Of a DNA stretch of 64,000 nt, positions 26,001 through 34,224 are shown piece by piece. The notes under the pieces were generated by a model, which was given only the letters and a program-made list of their open reading frames with translations, made no database searches and had not been told where the DNA came from. Made by a program: the position numbers and the translations under genes. This DNA comes from Nocardia asteroides (lineage in GTDB: Bacteria > Actinomycetota > Actinomycetes > Mycobacteriales > Mycobacteriaceae), in NCBI RefSeq assembly GCF_021183625.1, contig NZ_CP089214.1:2418001-2482000 (forward strand), written 5' to 3'. Within the stretch, counting starts at the first letter, position 1. Each line of letters starts with the position of its first letter.

Positions 26001-27403
26001 CGTTGGGTCTCCTCATTCGTGTCGGTGCCCGCCGAAGTCAACAACTCGGCTGGAGCGGGGGTGTGGGTGAAGAGCAAGTCAGGGACCGCTTCTCGAACGA
26101 ATGCGTCGAAGTCCGGCATCTCGCTGGCCGGGATTTCCTCCCGAACGATCGCCTCAAGATCGGGCTCATCGGTGTCGCTGCCCTCGTGCAGCCGTTCCAG
26201 CCATTCAGCGATATCGGCCAGCTCGTCCTCATCCAGTTCGGGGCCGTACAGCCCGCCGCTCGGCTGCCGCGATCCGTCCTCGATCTGGGCACGCAATCCC
26301 GCGATTGCCCAGGTCAGCATTCGTTCGGCTTCACCTGCCCCGGTGCGGTTCCGCTCGGCGTTGCGGATGCGGATCAGTTCTTCGGCGACTGCCCACAGCG
26401 CCTGCGCGCCTCCCGCGTTGCCCGGCGTCACCCCCCCGTCCGGTTTGGCCTCGCCGCCAGCGGCCAGGCACAGCAGGTTCCACATGGCCGAGCGGGCATC
26501 GTCGTGGCGGCTGCCGCTGCGGCGGAGCTGGTCCACTACCTGCTCGATCCGGTTATGCATGAACTCGTTGGGATCGTCATCCCAGCCCGGCAGGGTGGTG
26601 CGTGCCCAGCTCTCGGCCTCGCCCACGCTCATCCGCTCGTACGCGGTCGAGCGGTCGAGACGCGCACGCGGTACGACTCGTGCGCGGCGACGCTTCTCCG
26701 GCGGCGGCATCTTTTCCGCAGCTTCGATGATCTCCCCGTAGCGCATCGCCGTGTCCGGCTTGCACAGACGGTCCCACCAGGCGACCGGCAGAACCGGCAG
26801 GTCGCCGACGTCCGGGGGCAGTTCGGCCGGTGCGCCGTCCAAGCCGTACCAGCGGTACGCCATGCCCTCCAGCACCGTCGGCGCGCAGGCAATCACACGC
26901 TCGTGGTACTGCACCACCTCGATGTTGTCGCCCAAGGTGGAGCGCAATTTCGGGTAGTCCGAGCTGGCGAACGCCTCCGGCGGCAGCTGGAACAGGTAGA
27001 TCGCCGAGCGCGCCGTGCCGGTCGGTGGCTGCGGTCCCCGTCGGGTGGAGTGCCACGTCGGCGGCAGCGGCCCCAGCTCGGCCTCGAGCGCGCACAGGGT
27101 CGTCCCGCCCTGCTTCTCGCCGTAGGTATCCACGTCGATGCCGACCACTCCGACCGGCAGCGAGATACCGAGCGCGGAGCCGAGGCGGATCGTCTCGATC
27201 ATCGCAAGCACTTCGGCGTCATCGGGCCGCCGGTAGCCGTGGTAACCGGCAATGGCTGGACTTTTCGGAGACCGAGAGCCATCGCCGCTTTCTCCGACGA
27301 GAGGAATCGGCCAGTACCCCCGCTCGAAATACTCCCGTGCCGCCCGCTGCACGTCGTTCCCGCCCGCTGCCTCGGCTGGATTGCCGGTAGGCTGGTGCCG
27401 CAT
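25997..27403 (-). CDS. Bifunctional primase-polymerase-like protein of island 1
   Basis: 468 residues from ATG 27403, with GAAAGGGG upstream. The N-terminal domain starts AAREYFERGYWPIPL and contains VGVVGIDVDTYG, the Asp-x-Asp metal site of the PrimPol fold; later WHSTRRGPQPPTGTARSAIY and DNIEVVQYHERVIACAPTVL fit the fold. The C-terminal half is helical and acidic. Such enzymes start and extend DNA synthesis for plasmids and AICEs. It is coupled to the ATPase gene that follows. Confidence 0.82.
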   Translation of the reverse strand: MRHQPTGNPAEAAGGNDVQRAAREYFERGYWPIPLVGESGDGSRSPKSPAIAGYHGYRRPDDAEVLAMIETIRLGSALGISLPVGVVGIDVDTYGEKQGGTTLCALEAELGPLPPTWHSTRRGPQPPTGTARSAIYLFQLPPEAFASSDYPKLRSTLGDNIEVVQYHERVIACAPTVLEGMAYRWYGLDGAPAELPPDVGDLPVLPVAWWDRLCKPDTAMRYGEIIEAAEKMPPPEKRRRARVVPRARLDRSTAYERMSVGEAESWARTTLPGWDDDPNEFMHNRIEQVVDQLRRSGSRHDDARSAMWNLLCLAAGGEAKPDGGVTPGNAGGAQALWAVAEELIRIRNAERNRTGAGEAERMLTWAIAGLRAQIEDGSRQPSGGLYGPELDEDELADIAEWLERLHEGSDTDEPDLEAIVREEIPASEMPDFDAFVREAVPDLLFTHTPAPAELLTSAGTDTNEETQR

Positions 27404-27479
27404 TGGTTCTGCCCCTTTCGATGCACTGATTCGGCCCCTCGGAATCGGCCCCGAGGGGCCGATCTCGTTCCCCGGAGGA

Positions 27480-27986
27480 TTACGCCGCGCCAGCGGCAGC
27501 GAGCGCGCGGTACCGGCGCGCATGGAATCGGTGGCAGGCACGGCATCGACGGAATCCGGCCGGGTGCCGGTACAGATTCGTGCCACCGAAGAGATGGCCG
27601 CGATTGCACTCGAGTTTGTCGGCGTTCACCGCCGACGGCCCCGTTCCGAGCAGCACGTTCAAACGGTTCGTGACCAGCTCGAGGTGATCCTGTCGGACAC
27701 ATGCCCGGTTTCGGCAGTGGTGGTGCGTCACCAGTTCCGGATTGTCTCGCACTCCGGCAACAACGAGCGCCATCCGGTGCGCGCGGAAACGCTCGCCCCG
27801 CACAAGGATCACTCCGTATCCGCTGTCATCGCGGCTACCGGTCCACTCGAAGCACGGCGTTCCCACGAGTGCATTCGGCCTGGTGCTGGGCACCGAGCGC
27901 GCTGCCAGCGCGGCCGAGAGTGCCAGCCGGTCGGCCTCCGGCCAGGTGGCGACGAAATCGAAGTAGCAGCGAAAAGAAAGCCCCAT
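27480..27986 (-). CDS. HNH endonuclease-like protein of island 1
   Basis: 168 residues. A central block reads VTHHHCRNRACVRQDHLELV then TNRLNVLLG, the HNH pattern of homing-type and phage endonucleases (His-His, then Asp-His, then Asn). A preceding CFEWTGSRDDSGYGVILVRG is typical of this group. A C-terminal knuckle (LECNRGHLF, FRRCRACHRFH) may bind zinc. It stands upstream of the primase gene on the same strand, 76 bases apart. It may nick the element or host DNA; the target is unknown. Confidence 0.82.
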   Translation of the reverse strand: MGLSFRCYFDFVATWPEADRLALSAALAARSVPSTRPNALVGTPCFEWTGSRDDSGYGVILVRGERFRAHRMALVVAGVRDNPELVTHHHCRNRACVRQDHLELVTNRLNVLLGTGPSAVNADKLECNRGHLFGGTNLYRHPAGFRRCRACHRFHARRYRALAAAGAA

Positions 27987-28020
27987 TGGACTGCCCCGTC
28001 TATCCCGTAATCAGTTCGAC

Positions 28021-28242
28021 CTAGTGCGTATCCGCAGCGGTTTCACGGCCGCGTTGCATAAATTCGGCGACCTCGTCCGCCGGGAACCGCCAATGGTGCC
28101 CGAACTTCACCGGGCGCGGACCACGCCCGTCGGCGATCCACCGTCGAACCGTGGTCGTACTGACACCAGCTAGGCGAGCGAACTCGCCGGTGCTAATGAA
28201 TTCGACCGGACGAGTCACCGTCAAGGTCAGAGTCCGTCGCAT
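28021..28242 (-). CDS. xis: Excisionase-like MerR-type HTH protein
   Basis: 73 residues from ATG 28242, with the strong binding site TGGAGGAAAC upstream; the longer open frame above is not protein-like. The sequence ISTGEFARLAGVSTTTVRRW, then PVKFGHHWRFPADEVAEFM, is the short winged helix seen in excisionases beside integrases. It lies divergent from the integrase with 363 bases between. A role in bending the attachment sites for excision is inferred from family and location. Confidence 0.8.
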   Translation of the reverse strand: MRRTLTLTVTRPVEFISTGEFARLAGVSTTTVRRWIADGRGPRPVKFGHHWRFPADEVAEFMQRGRETAADTH

Positions 28243-28605
28243 GTTTCCTCCAAAGCAGTGTTGCGTTTGTCGCGACCCAAACGTACATGCGCGCCGATCT
28301 GGCGGCGAATCACCCGGTTGGACCTGCGCTAGCAAATGGACTGAGCAGAGGCTACTAATTGCTAATTGCGCTGGAAGGCAGCCCCGCCGAGCTGGGGTTT
28401 TGCCGATCGCGAGGCGACATGTGTCTCGCCTTTTCACAATTTCTTCTCAGAATTCGTCGGCGCTCCGGAATGGCGTTGGAGTGGGTGGAGTCGGTGTTAA
28501 TCTGTGGGGGTCGGTGGATTTCTTCCGACGCAACCCACCCATTACCCATGCGGGGCGTTGTCTGCCCCGGACCCATTACCCACCGGATCACCCAGGAGAC
28601 ACCCG
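28243..28605. promoter_or_regulatory. Xis-int divergent region with a repeat-flanked hairpin
   Basis: ACCCATTACCCA occurs at 28537-28548 and 28571-28582. Between the two copies is the hairpin CGGGGC-N7-GCCCCG (28551-28569). The integrase start lies 23 bases further on. The stretch 28330-28520 is A/T-richer and may hold the promoters. The arrangement suggests a control site for integrase expression. Confidence 0.5.
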
Positions 28606-29790
28606 ATGACCACCCCCGGCGCTGCCCGCACACCGAAATCCCGGCGCGCGGAGCCGATCGACACCCGCACGGCCCGGAACGGCACCGTGACCTACACGTT
28701 CCAGCTCGACATCGGGACCAAGCCGGACGGCTCCCGCATCCGGCAGCGGTTCACCTACGCCACCAAGACCGAAGCGCGCCGCGAGTACCGCCGGATTTCG
28801 GCTGAGGTCGCCGCCGGAAGGTTCGTCGGGCGGACCGATCTCACCGTCGCGCAGGTCGCCGCCGAGTGGCTGGCCTCCCGCCGCGACATCCGGGCGAACA
28901 CGCTGCGCAACTACCGGGATTCGCTGAAGTACGTCACGCGCGATCTCGGTGCGATGAAGGTGCAGGCGCTCCGGCAGGCGCACGTGGACGAGTGGGTCTC
29001 CACGATGCTGGAAGCCGGTTCGATGAAGGGCAAGCCGCTGGCTCCGGCAACGGTCCGCCTGGCGCTGGTGCTGCTCCAGCAGGTGACCGAGTACTCCGCC
29101 CGGCAGGGGCTCGTACCGCGCGACCCGGCCGAGTACGTGCAGGCTCCCCGGCAGCGGCCCGGCAAGGTGACCGCCGCCGATGTGTGGACCAAGGAGCAGG
29201 TGCACACCTTCGCAGCGAAGGCGACCGATGACCGGCTGTACGCGGCGTTCTTGCTGGCTACCTACGGTCTGCGCCGTTCCGAGGTGTGCGGGCTGCGCTG
29301 GTCCGACATCGACCTGACGCGCGGCACGCTCTCCGTCGAGCAGAGCCACGTGGAGGTCGACGGCTCCGAGCACGTAGTGGACGAGCCCAAGACAGAGCGC
29401 TCGCGCCGCACTCTCCCGCTGCCTGTCGACGTCGCTGCCGCCCTGCGGGAGCTGAAGACCAAGCAGAAGCGGGAGCGGTTGGCTGCGGGCAAGCCGTGGA
29501 GCGAGGATGCGCACATGTGCGCTGCTGCCGACGGGGAGCCGGTGTTGCCTCGGACGTTCACCGGCAAGTTCCATCGCATCCGGTTTGCGGCCGAGCTTCC
29601 CCGAATCACCCTGCGGAATCTGCGGCACACGTCGGTGTCGGTGATGCTGCACGCGGGCATCCCGGCCTCCACCGTCGCCGCCTGGCACGGGCACGACGTG
29701 CGGATGACCACCACGGTCTACAACCGGGTCTACGACGAAGGTCTGACCGCTGCCGCCTCGGCGATGTTCGGCACCGACAAAGCCGTCTGA
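28606..29790 (+). CDS. int: Tyrosine recombinase (integrase) of island 1
   Basis: 394 residues from ATG 28606 with CAGGAGACACCC upstream. The N-terminal arm-binding part (about 20-60) has TKTEARREYRRISAEVAAGR. The core-binding part includes VAQVAAEWLASRRDIRANTL. The catalytic domain shows the first Arg in TYGLRRSEVCGLRW, then NLRHTSVSV, then AWHGHDVRMTTTVYNRV with the nucleophilic Tyr. All key residues are present, so it should be active. It lies just inside the right attachment repeat, as is usual for tRNA-integrating elements. Confidence 0.93.
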   Translation: MTTPGAARTPKSRRAEPIDTRTARNGTVTYTFQLDIGTKPDGSRIRQRFTYATKTEARREYRRISAEVAAGRFVGRTDLTVAQVAAEWLASRRDIRANTLRNYRDSLKYVTRDLGAMKVQALRQAHVDEWVSTMLEAGSMKGKPLAPATVRLALVLLQQVTEYSARQGLVPRDPAEYVQAPRQRPGKVTAADVWTKEQVHTFAAKATDDRLYAAFLLATYGLRRSEVCGLRWSDIDLTRGTLSVEQSHVEVDGSEHVVDEPKTERSRRTLPLPVDVAAALRELKTKQKRERLAAGKPWSEDAHMCAAADGEPVLPRTFTGKFHRIRFAAELPRITLRNLRHTSVSVMLHAGIPASTVAAWHGHDVRMTTTVYNRVYDEGLTAAASAMFGTDKAV

Positions 29791-29835
29791 CGACCTACCA
29801 GGGCGGTCGAGAATCGAGAGTTCTCCCGCCCGTTA

Positions 29836-29851
29836 GCACACTCTTGGCACA
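29836..29851 (+). promoter_or_regulatory. Candidate integrase arm site, right
   Basis: GCACACTCTTGGCACA lies 11 bases inside the right attachment repeat and matches the left-end copy at 18922-18937 in 14 of 16 positions and in orientation. Confidence 0.5.
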
Positions 29852-29862
29852 CTGACCGGCGG

Positions 29863-29956
29863 AAAGAAATCAGGCCCGGTCGGAGACCGGGCCTGACCTG
29901 CGGAAAATGGGTGGAGCTAAGGGGACTCGAACCCCTGACCCCCACACTGCCAGTGT
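29863..29956. repeat. Right attachment repeat (attR-like), 94 bp
   Basis: Identical to 18726-18819. It covers the tRNA terminator hairpin (arms 29872-29881 and 29885-29894) and the 3' part of the intact tRNA-Ala. The identity ends in the anticodon stem, where tyrosine integrases commonly cross over. Confidence 0.92.
29872..29894 (-). terminator. tRNA-Ala terminator hairpin
   Basis: AGGCCCGGTC-GGA-GACCGGGCCT forms a 10-bp stem directly downstream of the leftward tRNA gene. A second copy at 18735-18757 came with the attachment repeat. Confidence 0.7.
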
Positions 29957-29984
29957 GGTGCGCTACCAGCTGCGCCATAGCCCC
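29912..29984 (-). tRNA. tRNA-Ala(GGC)
   Basis: 73 bases fold as a complete cloverleaf. The acceptor pairs GGGGCTA with TAGCTCC, the D stem is GCGC/GCGC, the anticodon stem is CCACA/TGTGG with loop CTGGCAG (anticodon GGC), and the T arm is AGGGG-TTCGAGT-CCCCT. The 3' CCA is not encoded. It is the integration target of island 1 and is kept intact on this side. Confidence 0.95.
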
Positions 29985-30073
29985 GAGATGGTGTACCGCC
30001 GGGCTTCCCCGGCTGCCTGAACGAAGTTACACCACCCTCCGCACGCCCACCAAATCGCCCCCTGAGCTGCGAG

Positions 30074-30814
30074 TCAGCGGGTGAGCTCGACCACCCATTC
30101 CGCGTTGTTCACGTCGACGTCGTCTCCACCGGCGATCACGGTCGGGGTGCCGACCTTGTCGGAGGCGGCGCGCAGGGCGTCCAGGTTGGCGGCGGCGGCG
30201 GTGCGGGCGGCCTCGGTCCGGGCGCCGGTGGCGACGCACTGGACGGCGGTGTCGGGGGCGCCGGAGGTGCGGGCGATGGCGGCGAGCTCGTCGGCGGTGT
30301 GGTCGCTGTCGGCGCTCTCCTCGGGCTGCTCGGCGAGGAAGAGGGCGTCGTGGAAGCGGGCGTAGGCGACGGCCTGGCCGCTCTCGGCGACGCAGCGCAG
30401 GGCACCCGCGGCGCGGGTGGAGTAGTCGCCGGAGGAGCTGCGGGAGTCGAGGAAGTTCACCAGGTGGTAGCGGACGGCGAGGGCGCCCTCGTCGACGCGC
30501 TGGGCGATCTCCTGGCCGTAGACGCGCTCCAGGACGCCGCAGGCGGGGCAGATGGGGTCCTCGTAGATGTCGACGGTGGTGCGCGCGTCGGGCTTGCCGA
30601 GGCGGATGGCGTTGCCGTCGACGGCGACCTGCACGGTCGCGTCGCGCACCGAGCCGTAGCCGTCATTGCGGGTGACGGCGTCCTCGCCGCCGGAGGACCA
30701 GCGGTAGGCGGCGAAGACGATGATGCCGATGATCACGACGGCGAGCGCGCCGAGCGCGTAGGTGGTGTTGCTGGACATCGGGCGCGGGGTGTAGCCGGCG
30801 GACGGTGTGCTCAC
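30074..30814 (-). CDS. DsbA-family thioredoxin-like protein, membrane-anchored
   Basis: About 246 residues. One N-terminal helix (YALGALAVVIIGIIVFAAYR) anchors it. The thioredoxin-like domain carries the active-site motif DPICPACGVLERVYG, so the CxxC is intact. PTVIAGGDDVDV near the end is the cis-Pro region. Such proteins oxidise or reduce Cys pairs in exported proteins. The start is uncertain: GTG 30814, a GTG at 30823 or ATG 30778 (MSSNTTYALG). It follows the MFS gene by 24 bases or less in the same direction. Confidence 0.85.
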   Translation of the reverse strand: MSTPSAGYTPRPMSSNTTYALGALAVVIIGIIVFAAYRWSSGGEDAVTRNDGYGSVRDATVQVAVDGNAIRLGKPDARTTVDIYEDPICPACGVLERVYGQEIAQRVDEGALAVRYHLVNFLDSRSSSGDYSTRAAGALRCVAESGQAVAYARFHDALFLAEQPEESADSDHTADELAAIARTSGAPDTAVQCVATGARTEAARTAAAANLDALRAASDKVGTPTVIAGGDDVDVNNAEWVVELTR

Positions 30815-30838
30815 CCCGTCCACTCTGCCGTATCCGCG

Positions 30839-32167
30839 CTACCGCGCGCCGCCGCGCCCACCGAGCCCCTCCGATTCGGCGCAGGGTGGAAGCGGCGCGG
30901 CGGCTCCGGGGTCGGGTGGCAGGGGCGCGATGCCGGGCTTCCCGCTCGAACCGCTCCCGTCCCCTGCGGTGCGGCTCGACGGATCGGTCTCCCGGCGCAT
31001 GGGCTCGGGAACCAGGAGCCAGAAGACCGCGGCGAGTGCGAGCAACCCGCCGGTGACCCCGAGCCCGACCCCGTACGACAACTGCTGCGCGAGGAAGCCG
31101 ACCAGGATCGGCCCGAGCACGGTCCCGAGATCCGCCGACATCTGGAACCCGGCCAGCACCGGCCCACCGCGCGCATTCGGCCCGATGATGTCGGCGACGG
31201 CGGCCTGCTGCGCGGGGCTGAACATGCCGGAGCCGACCCCGGCAACAAAGCTCGTGATCAGCAGCAGCGGGACAGTATCCGCGAGGCCGAGCCCGCCGGT
31301 GCCGATGGCGCAGATGAACGAGCCGAGCACGAGGAACGGCTTCCGGCCGAGCCGATCGGAGAGCCTGCCACTGGTGAAGAGCACCACGGCATTGCCCGCG
31401 GCGAAAACGGTGAGCGTGATCCCCGCCATGGAAGGCTCCTGCCCGAGCACCTCGACCACGAGCAGCGGCACCAGCGCCATCCGGACGCCGAACACCGCGG
31501 CGCCGTTGCAGAAGTTGGACCAGAGCACGGCCCGGTACTCGGGGCGGCTCCAGCCCTCGGCGAAGCTCATGGTGCGCTGCGGCCCGCTCTCCACCGTGTT
31601 GATCAGGGTGGAGCCGCGCAGCGCGTACCAGACGACGGCGACGGTGATCAGCAGCGCGATCATGTAGAGCACGAAGGGCGCGCGCAGGCCGAAGCCGGCG
31701 AAGAGCCCGCCGATCAGCGGGCCGCCGAGCGAGCCGACCAGGAAACTGGTCGAGTACAGCCCGGAGACGCGGCCGCGCGCGCCGGGCGGCGACATCCGGA
31801 TCACCAGGGCCAGCGAGGACACGGTGAACATGGTGGAGCCGATGCCGCCGAGCGAGCGCAGCACCAGCAGCTGCCAGTAGCTCTGCGCGAGCGCGCTGGC
31901 CCCGGTGGAGAGCGCGACGACGAGCAGCCCGCCGAGATAGACCGGGCGCTCGCCGAGCCGCTGCACCAGCCGCCCGCTCATCGGCGCGAACAGCAGCCGC
32001 ATCAGGGCGAAGGCGCTGATGATGGCCGACGCCGCGGCCACGCCGACGCCGAAGCCGCGGGCGAACTGCGGGAGCACCGGGGCGACCAGCCCGAAGCCGA
32101 TCGCGATCACGAACGAACCGGCGATCAGTACCCAGATCTCGCCGGGCAGCCGGTCCGCCCTATTCAC
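30839..32167 (-). CDS. MFS transporter
   Basis: 442 residues with twelve hydrophobic segments. The family signatures are clear: MSGRLVQRLGERPVYLGG after helix 2, and SGRLSDRLGRKPFLVLG in the second half. The last 50 residues are a Ser/Pro/Gly-rich tail. It resembles drug-efflux members, but the substrate is unknown. It overlaps the end of the phosphoglucomutase gene by eight bases and may be co-transcribed with it. Confidence 0.9.
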   Translation of the reverse strand: MNRADRLPGEIWVLIAGSFVIAIGFGLVAPVLPQFARGFGVGVAAASAIISAFALMRLLFAPMSGRLVQRLGERPVYLGGLLVVALSTGASALAQSYWQLLVLRSLGGIGSTMFTVSSLALVIRMSPPGARGRVSGLYSTSFLVGSLGGPLIGGLFAGFGLRAPFVLYMIALLITVAVVWYALRGSTLINTVESGPQRTMSFAEGWSRPEYRAVLWSNFCNGAAVFGVRMALVPLLVVEVLGQEPSMAGITLTVFAAGNAVVLFTSGRLSDRLGRKPFLVLGSFICAIGTGGLGLADTVPLLLITSFVAGVGSGMFSPAQQAAVADIIGPNARGGPVLAGFQMSADLGTVLGPILVGFLAQQLSYGVGLGVTGGLLALAAVFWLLVPEPMRRETDPSSRTAGDGSGSSGKPGIAPLPPDPGAAAPLPPCAESEGLGGRGGAR

Positions 32168-33797
32168 CGGCTAGTGCGCGGCCGACCATCTCCTCGGCCG
32201 CCGCCTGGACCTGCGCGAGGTGCTCGGCGCCGTGGAAGGACTCGGCGTAGATCTTGTACTTGTCCTCGGTGCCGGAGGGGCGCGCGGCGAACCAGGCGTT
32301 CTCCGTGCTCACCTTGACCCCGCCGAGCGCGGCGCCGTTGCCCTTGGCGCTGGTCAGTACCTCGGTGACGGGCTCGCCCGCGATCTCCCGCTGCGTGATC
32401 ATGTCCGGTGTCAACTTCTTCAGCTTGGCTTTCTGTTCCGCGGTGGCCGCGGCGTCGATCCTGGCGTAGGCGGGGGCGCCGTAGCGCCGCTCCAGCTCGA
32501 CGTAGCGCGCGGACGGGGTCCGGCCGGTGACGGCGGCGATCTCGGCGGCGAGCAGCGCCAGGATGATGCCGTCCTTGTCGGTGGTCCAGACGGTGCCGTC
32601 GGTGCGCAGGAAGGAGGCGCCCGCGCTCTCCTCGCCGCCGAAGGCGAGGCTGCCGCTGAACAGCCCCGGCACGAACCACTTGAAGCCGACCGGCACCTCG
32701 TAGATGTCGCGGCCGAGCACCCCGACCACCCGGTCGATCATGGACGAGCTCACCGCCGTCTTGCCGATCTTGGAGAGCGCGTCCCAGCCCGTCCGGTTCG
32801 CCACCAGGTACTCGATGGCGACGGCGAGGAAGTGGTTCGGGTTCAGCAGCCCGCCGTCCGGGGTGACGATGCCGTGCCGGTCGGCGTCGGCGTCGTTGCC
32901 GGTGGAGATGTCGTAGTCGTCCTTGATCGAGACCAGGTTCGCCATGGCGTAGCGGGAGGAGGGGTCCATTCGGATCTTGCCGTCGCTGTCCAGCGGCATG
33001 AACCGCCAGGTCGGGTCGACCAGCGGGTTCACCACCTCGAGCTCGAGGTCGTAGCGCTGGCCGATCTCCTCCCAGTAGTCGACGCTCGCGCCGCCCATCG
33101 GGTCGGCGCCGAGCCGGATGCCCGCGCCGCGGATGGCGTCCAGGTTGGAGACCGAGGGCAGGTCGGAGACGTAGTGGTCGAGGTAGTCGTAGCGCTCGGC
33201 CGTGGCGAGCGCCGCGGTCAGGGTGGCGCGGCGGACGCCGGTGAGGCCGGTGCGGAGCAGTTCGTTGGCGCGCTCGGCGATGGCGTCGGTGGCGGTGGTG
33301 TCGGCGGGGCCGCCGTGCGGCGGGTTGTACTTGAAGCCGCCGTCGCGGGGCGGGTTGTGCGAGGGGGTGACCACGATGCCGTCGGCCTGATGCCTGGGGT
33401 TGCCGCGGTTGTGCCGGAGCACGGCGTGGCTCAGCGCGGGGGTCGGGGTGTAGCGGTCGCGGGAATCGATCACCACCGCGATGTCGTTGCCGGCCAGCAC
33501 CTCGAGCGCGGTGGTCCAGGCCGGCTCGGAGAGCGCGTGGGTGTCCCTGGCCAGGTAGACCGGGCCGGTGATGCCGCGGGTGGCGCGGTACTCGACGATC
33601 GCCTGGGTGACGGCGAGGATGTGCGCCTCGTTGAAGGCGGTGTCCAGGCTGGAGCCGCGGTGCCCGGAGGTGCCGAAGACCACCTGCTGCGCGGGCTCGG
33701 CCGGATCGGGCACCCGGCTGTAATAGGCCGTGACCAGGTGCGGGATGTCTTCCAGATCGGCGACGCGGGCCGGGCGGCCCGCTCGATCGTGGGCCAT
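32160..33797 (-). CDS. pgm: Phosphoglucomutase (alpha-D-glucose phosphate-specific)
   Basis: 545 residues from ATG 33797, with GGAAGGGAGCC upstream; the longer frame to 34058 is not used. The active-site loop VVTPSHNPPRDGGFKYNPP contains the phospho-Ser. The metal loop is NDADADRHG, the sugar loop includes GGEESAGASF, and the phosphate loop is RPSGTEDKYKIYAE. It interconverts glucose 1-phosphate and glucose 6-phosphate and so feeds glycogen, trehalose and wall sugar pathways. Length and motifs are as usual for the family. Confidence 0.95.
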   Translation of the reverse strand: MAHDRAGRPARVADLEDIPHLVTAYYSRVPDPAEPAQQVVFGTSGHRGSSLDTAFNEAHILAVTQAIVEYRATRGITGPVYLARDTHALSEPAWTTALEVLAGNDIAVVIDSRDRYTPTPALSHAVLRHNRGNPRHQADGIVVTPSHNPPRDGGFKYNPPHGGPADTTATDAIAERANELLRTGLTGVRRATLTAALATAERYDYLDHYVSDLPSVSNLDAIRGAGIRLGADPMGGASVDYWEEIGQRYDLELEVVNPLVDPTWRFMPLDSDGKIRMDPSSRYAMANLVSIKDDYDISTGNDADADRHGIVTPDGGLLNPNHFLAVAIEYLVANRTGWDALSKIGKTAVSSSMIDRVVGVLGRDIYEVPVGFKWFVPGLFSGSLAFGGEESAGASFLRTDGTVWTTDKDGIILALLAAEIAAVTGRTPSARYVELERRYGAPAYARIDAAATAEQKAKLKKLTPDMITQREIAGEPVTEVLTSAKGNGAALGGVKVSTENAWFAARPSGTEDKYKIYAESFHGAEHLAQVQAAAEEMVGRALAGE

Positions 33798-34224
33798 GGT
33801 GGTGGCTCCCTTCCGTGTCGGCTGCGCCAGGCTCGTCATCGGGATCACGCGCACACCCGGTCGCGTGCGGCCGCGTTCGCGAAGGTCATACCCGCGCTCC
33901 CTTCCCCGTACCGCCCCCTGGTGTGCGGGCGGCTCCCGATCCGAGCAGTCTACGAAGCGGGGGCGCGGAGCGGGAAACGTCGCGCGGCCCCTGCCGCGGG
34001 CACCCCCGAGAACGGCGTCGGAAAGGCACCGCCCGAGCCTATCGCCAGGGTCCGACACGGGTCGGCCCGGAGAACCGCGCGGTTGGTTCTACCAGCGAAA
34101 ACAAGCTTTCCGACGGCTCGAGCCCCCGTGTTGACAATCCCCCCGGCGCGCCCGTACGAATGCCTGGAGTCCGGCCGAGAAGTTCACGTTCGATCCGATC
34201 CATCCCGAGTCTGGAGAAACAACG
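33798..34224. promoter_or_regulatory. Divergent region between pgm and the lipase gene
   Basis: 427 bases with the two genes pointing away from each other. The stretch 34085-34140 (AAAACAAGCTTTCCG, GTGTTGACAATCC) is A/T-richer; TTGACA at 34132-34137 could be a -35 box for the lipase gene. No open frame was convincing. Confidence 0.4.
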
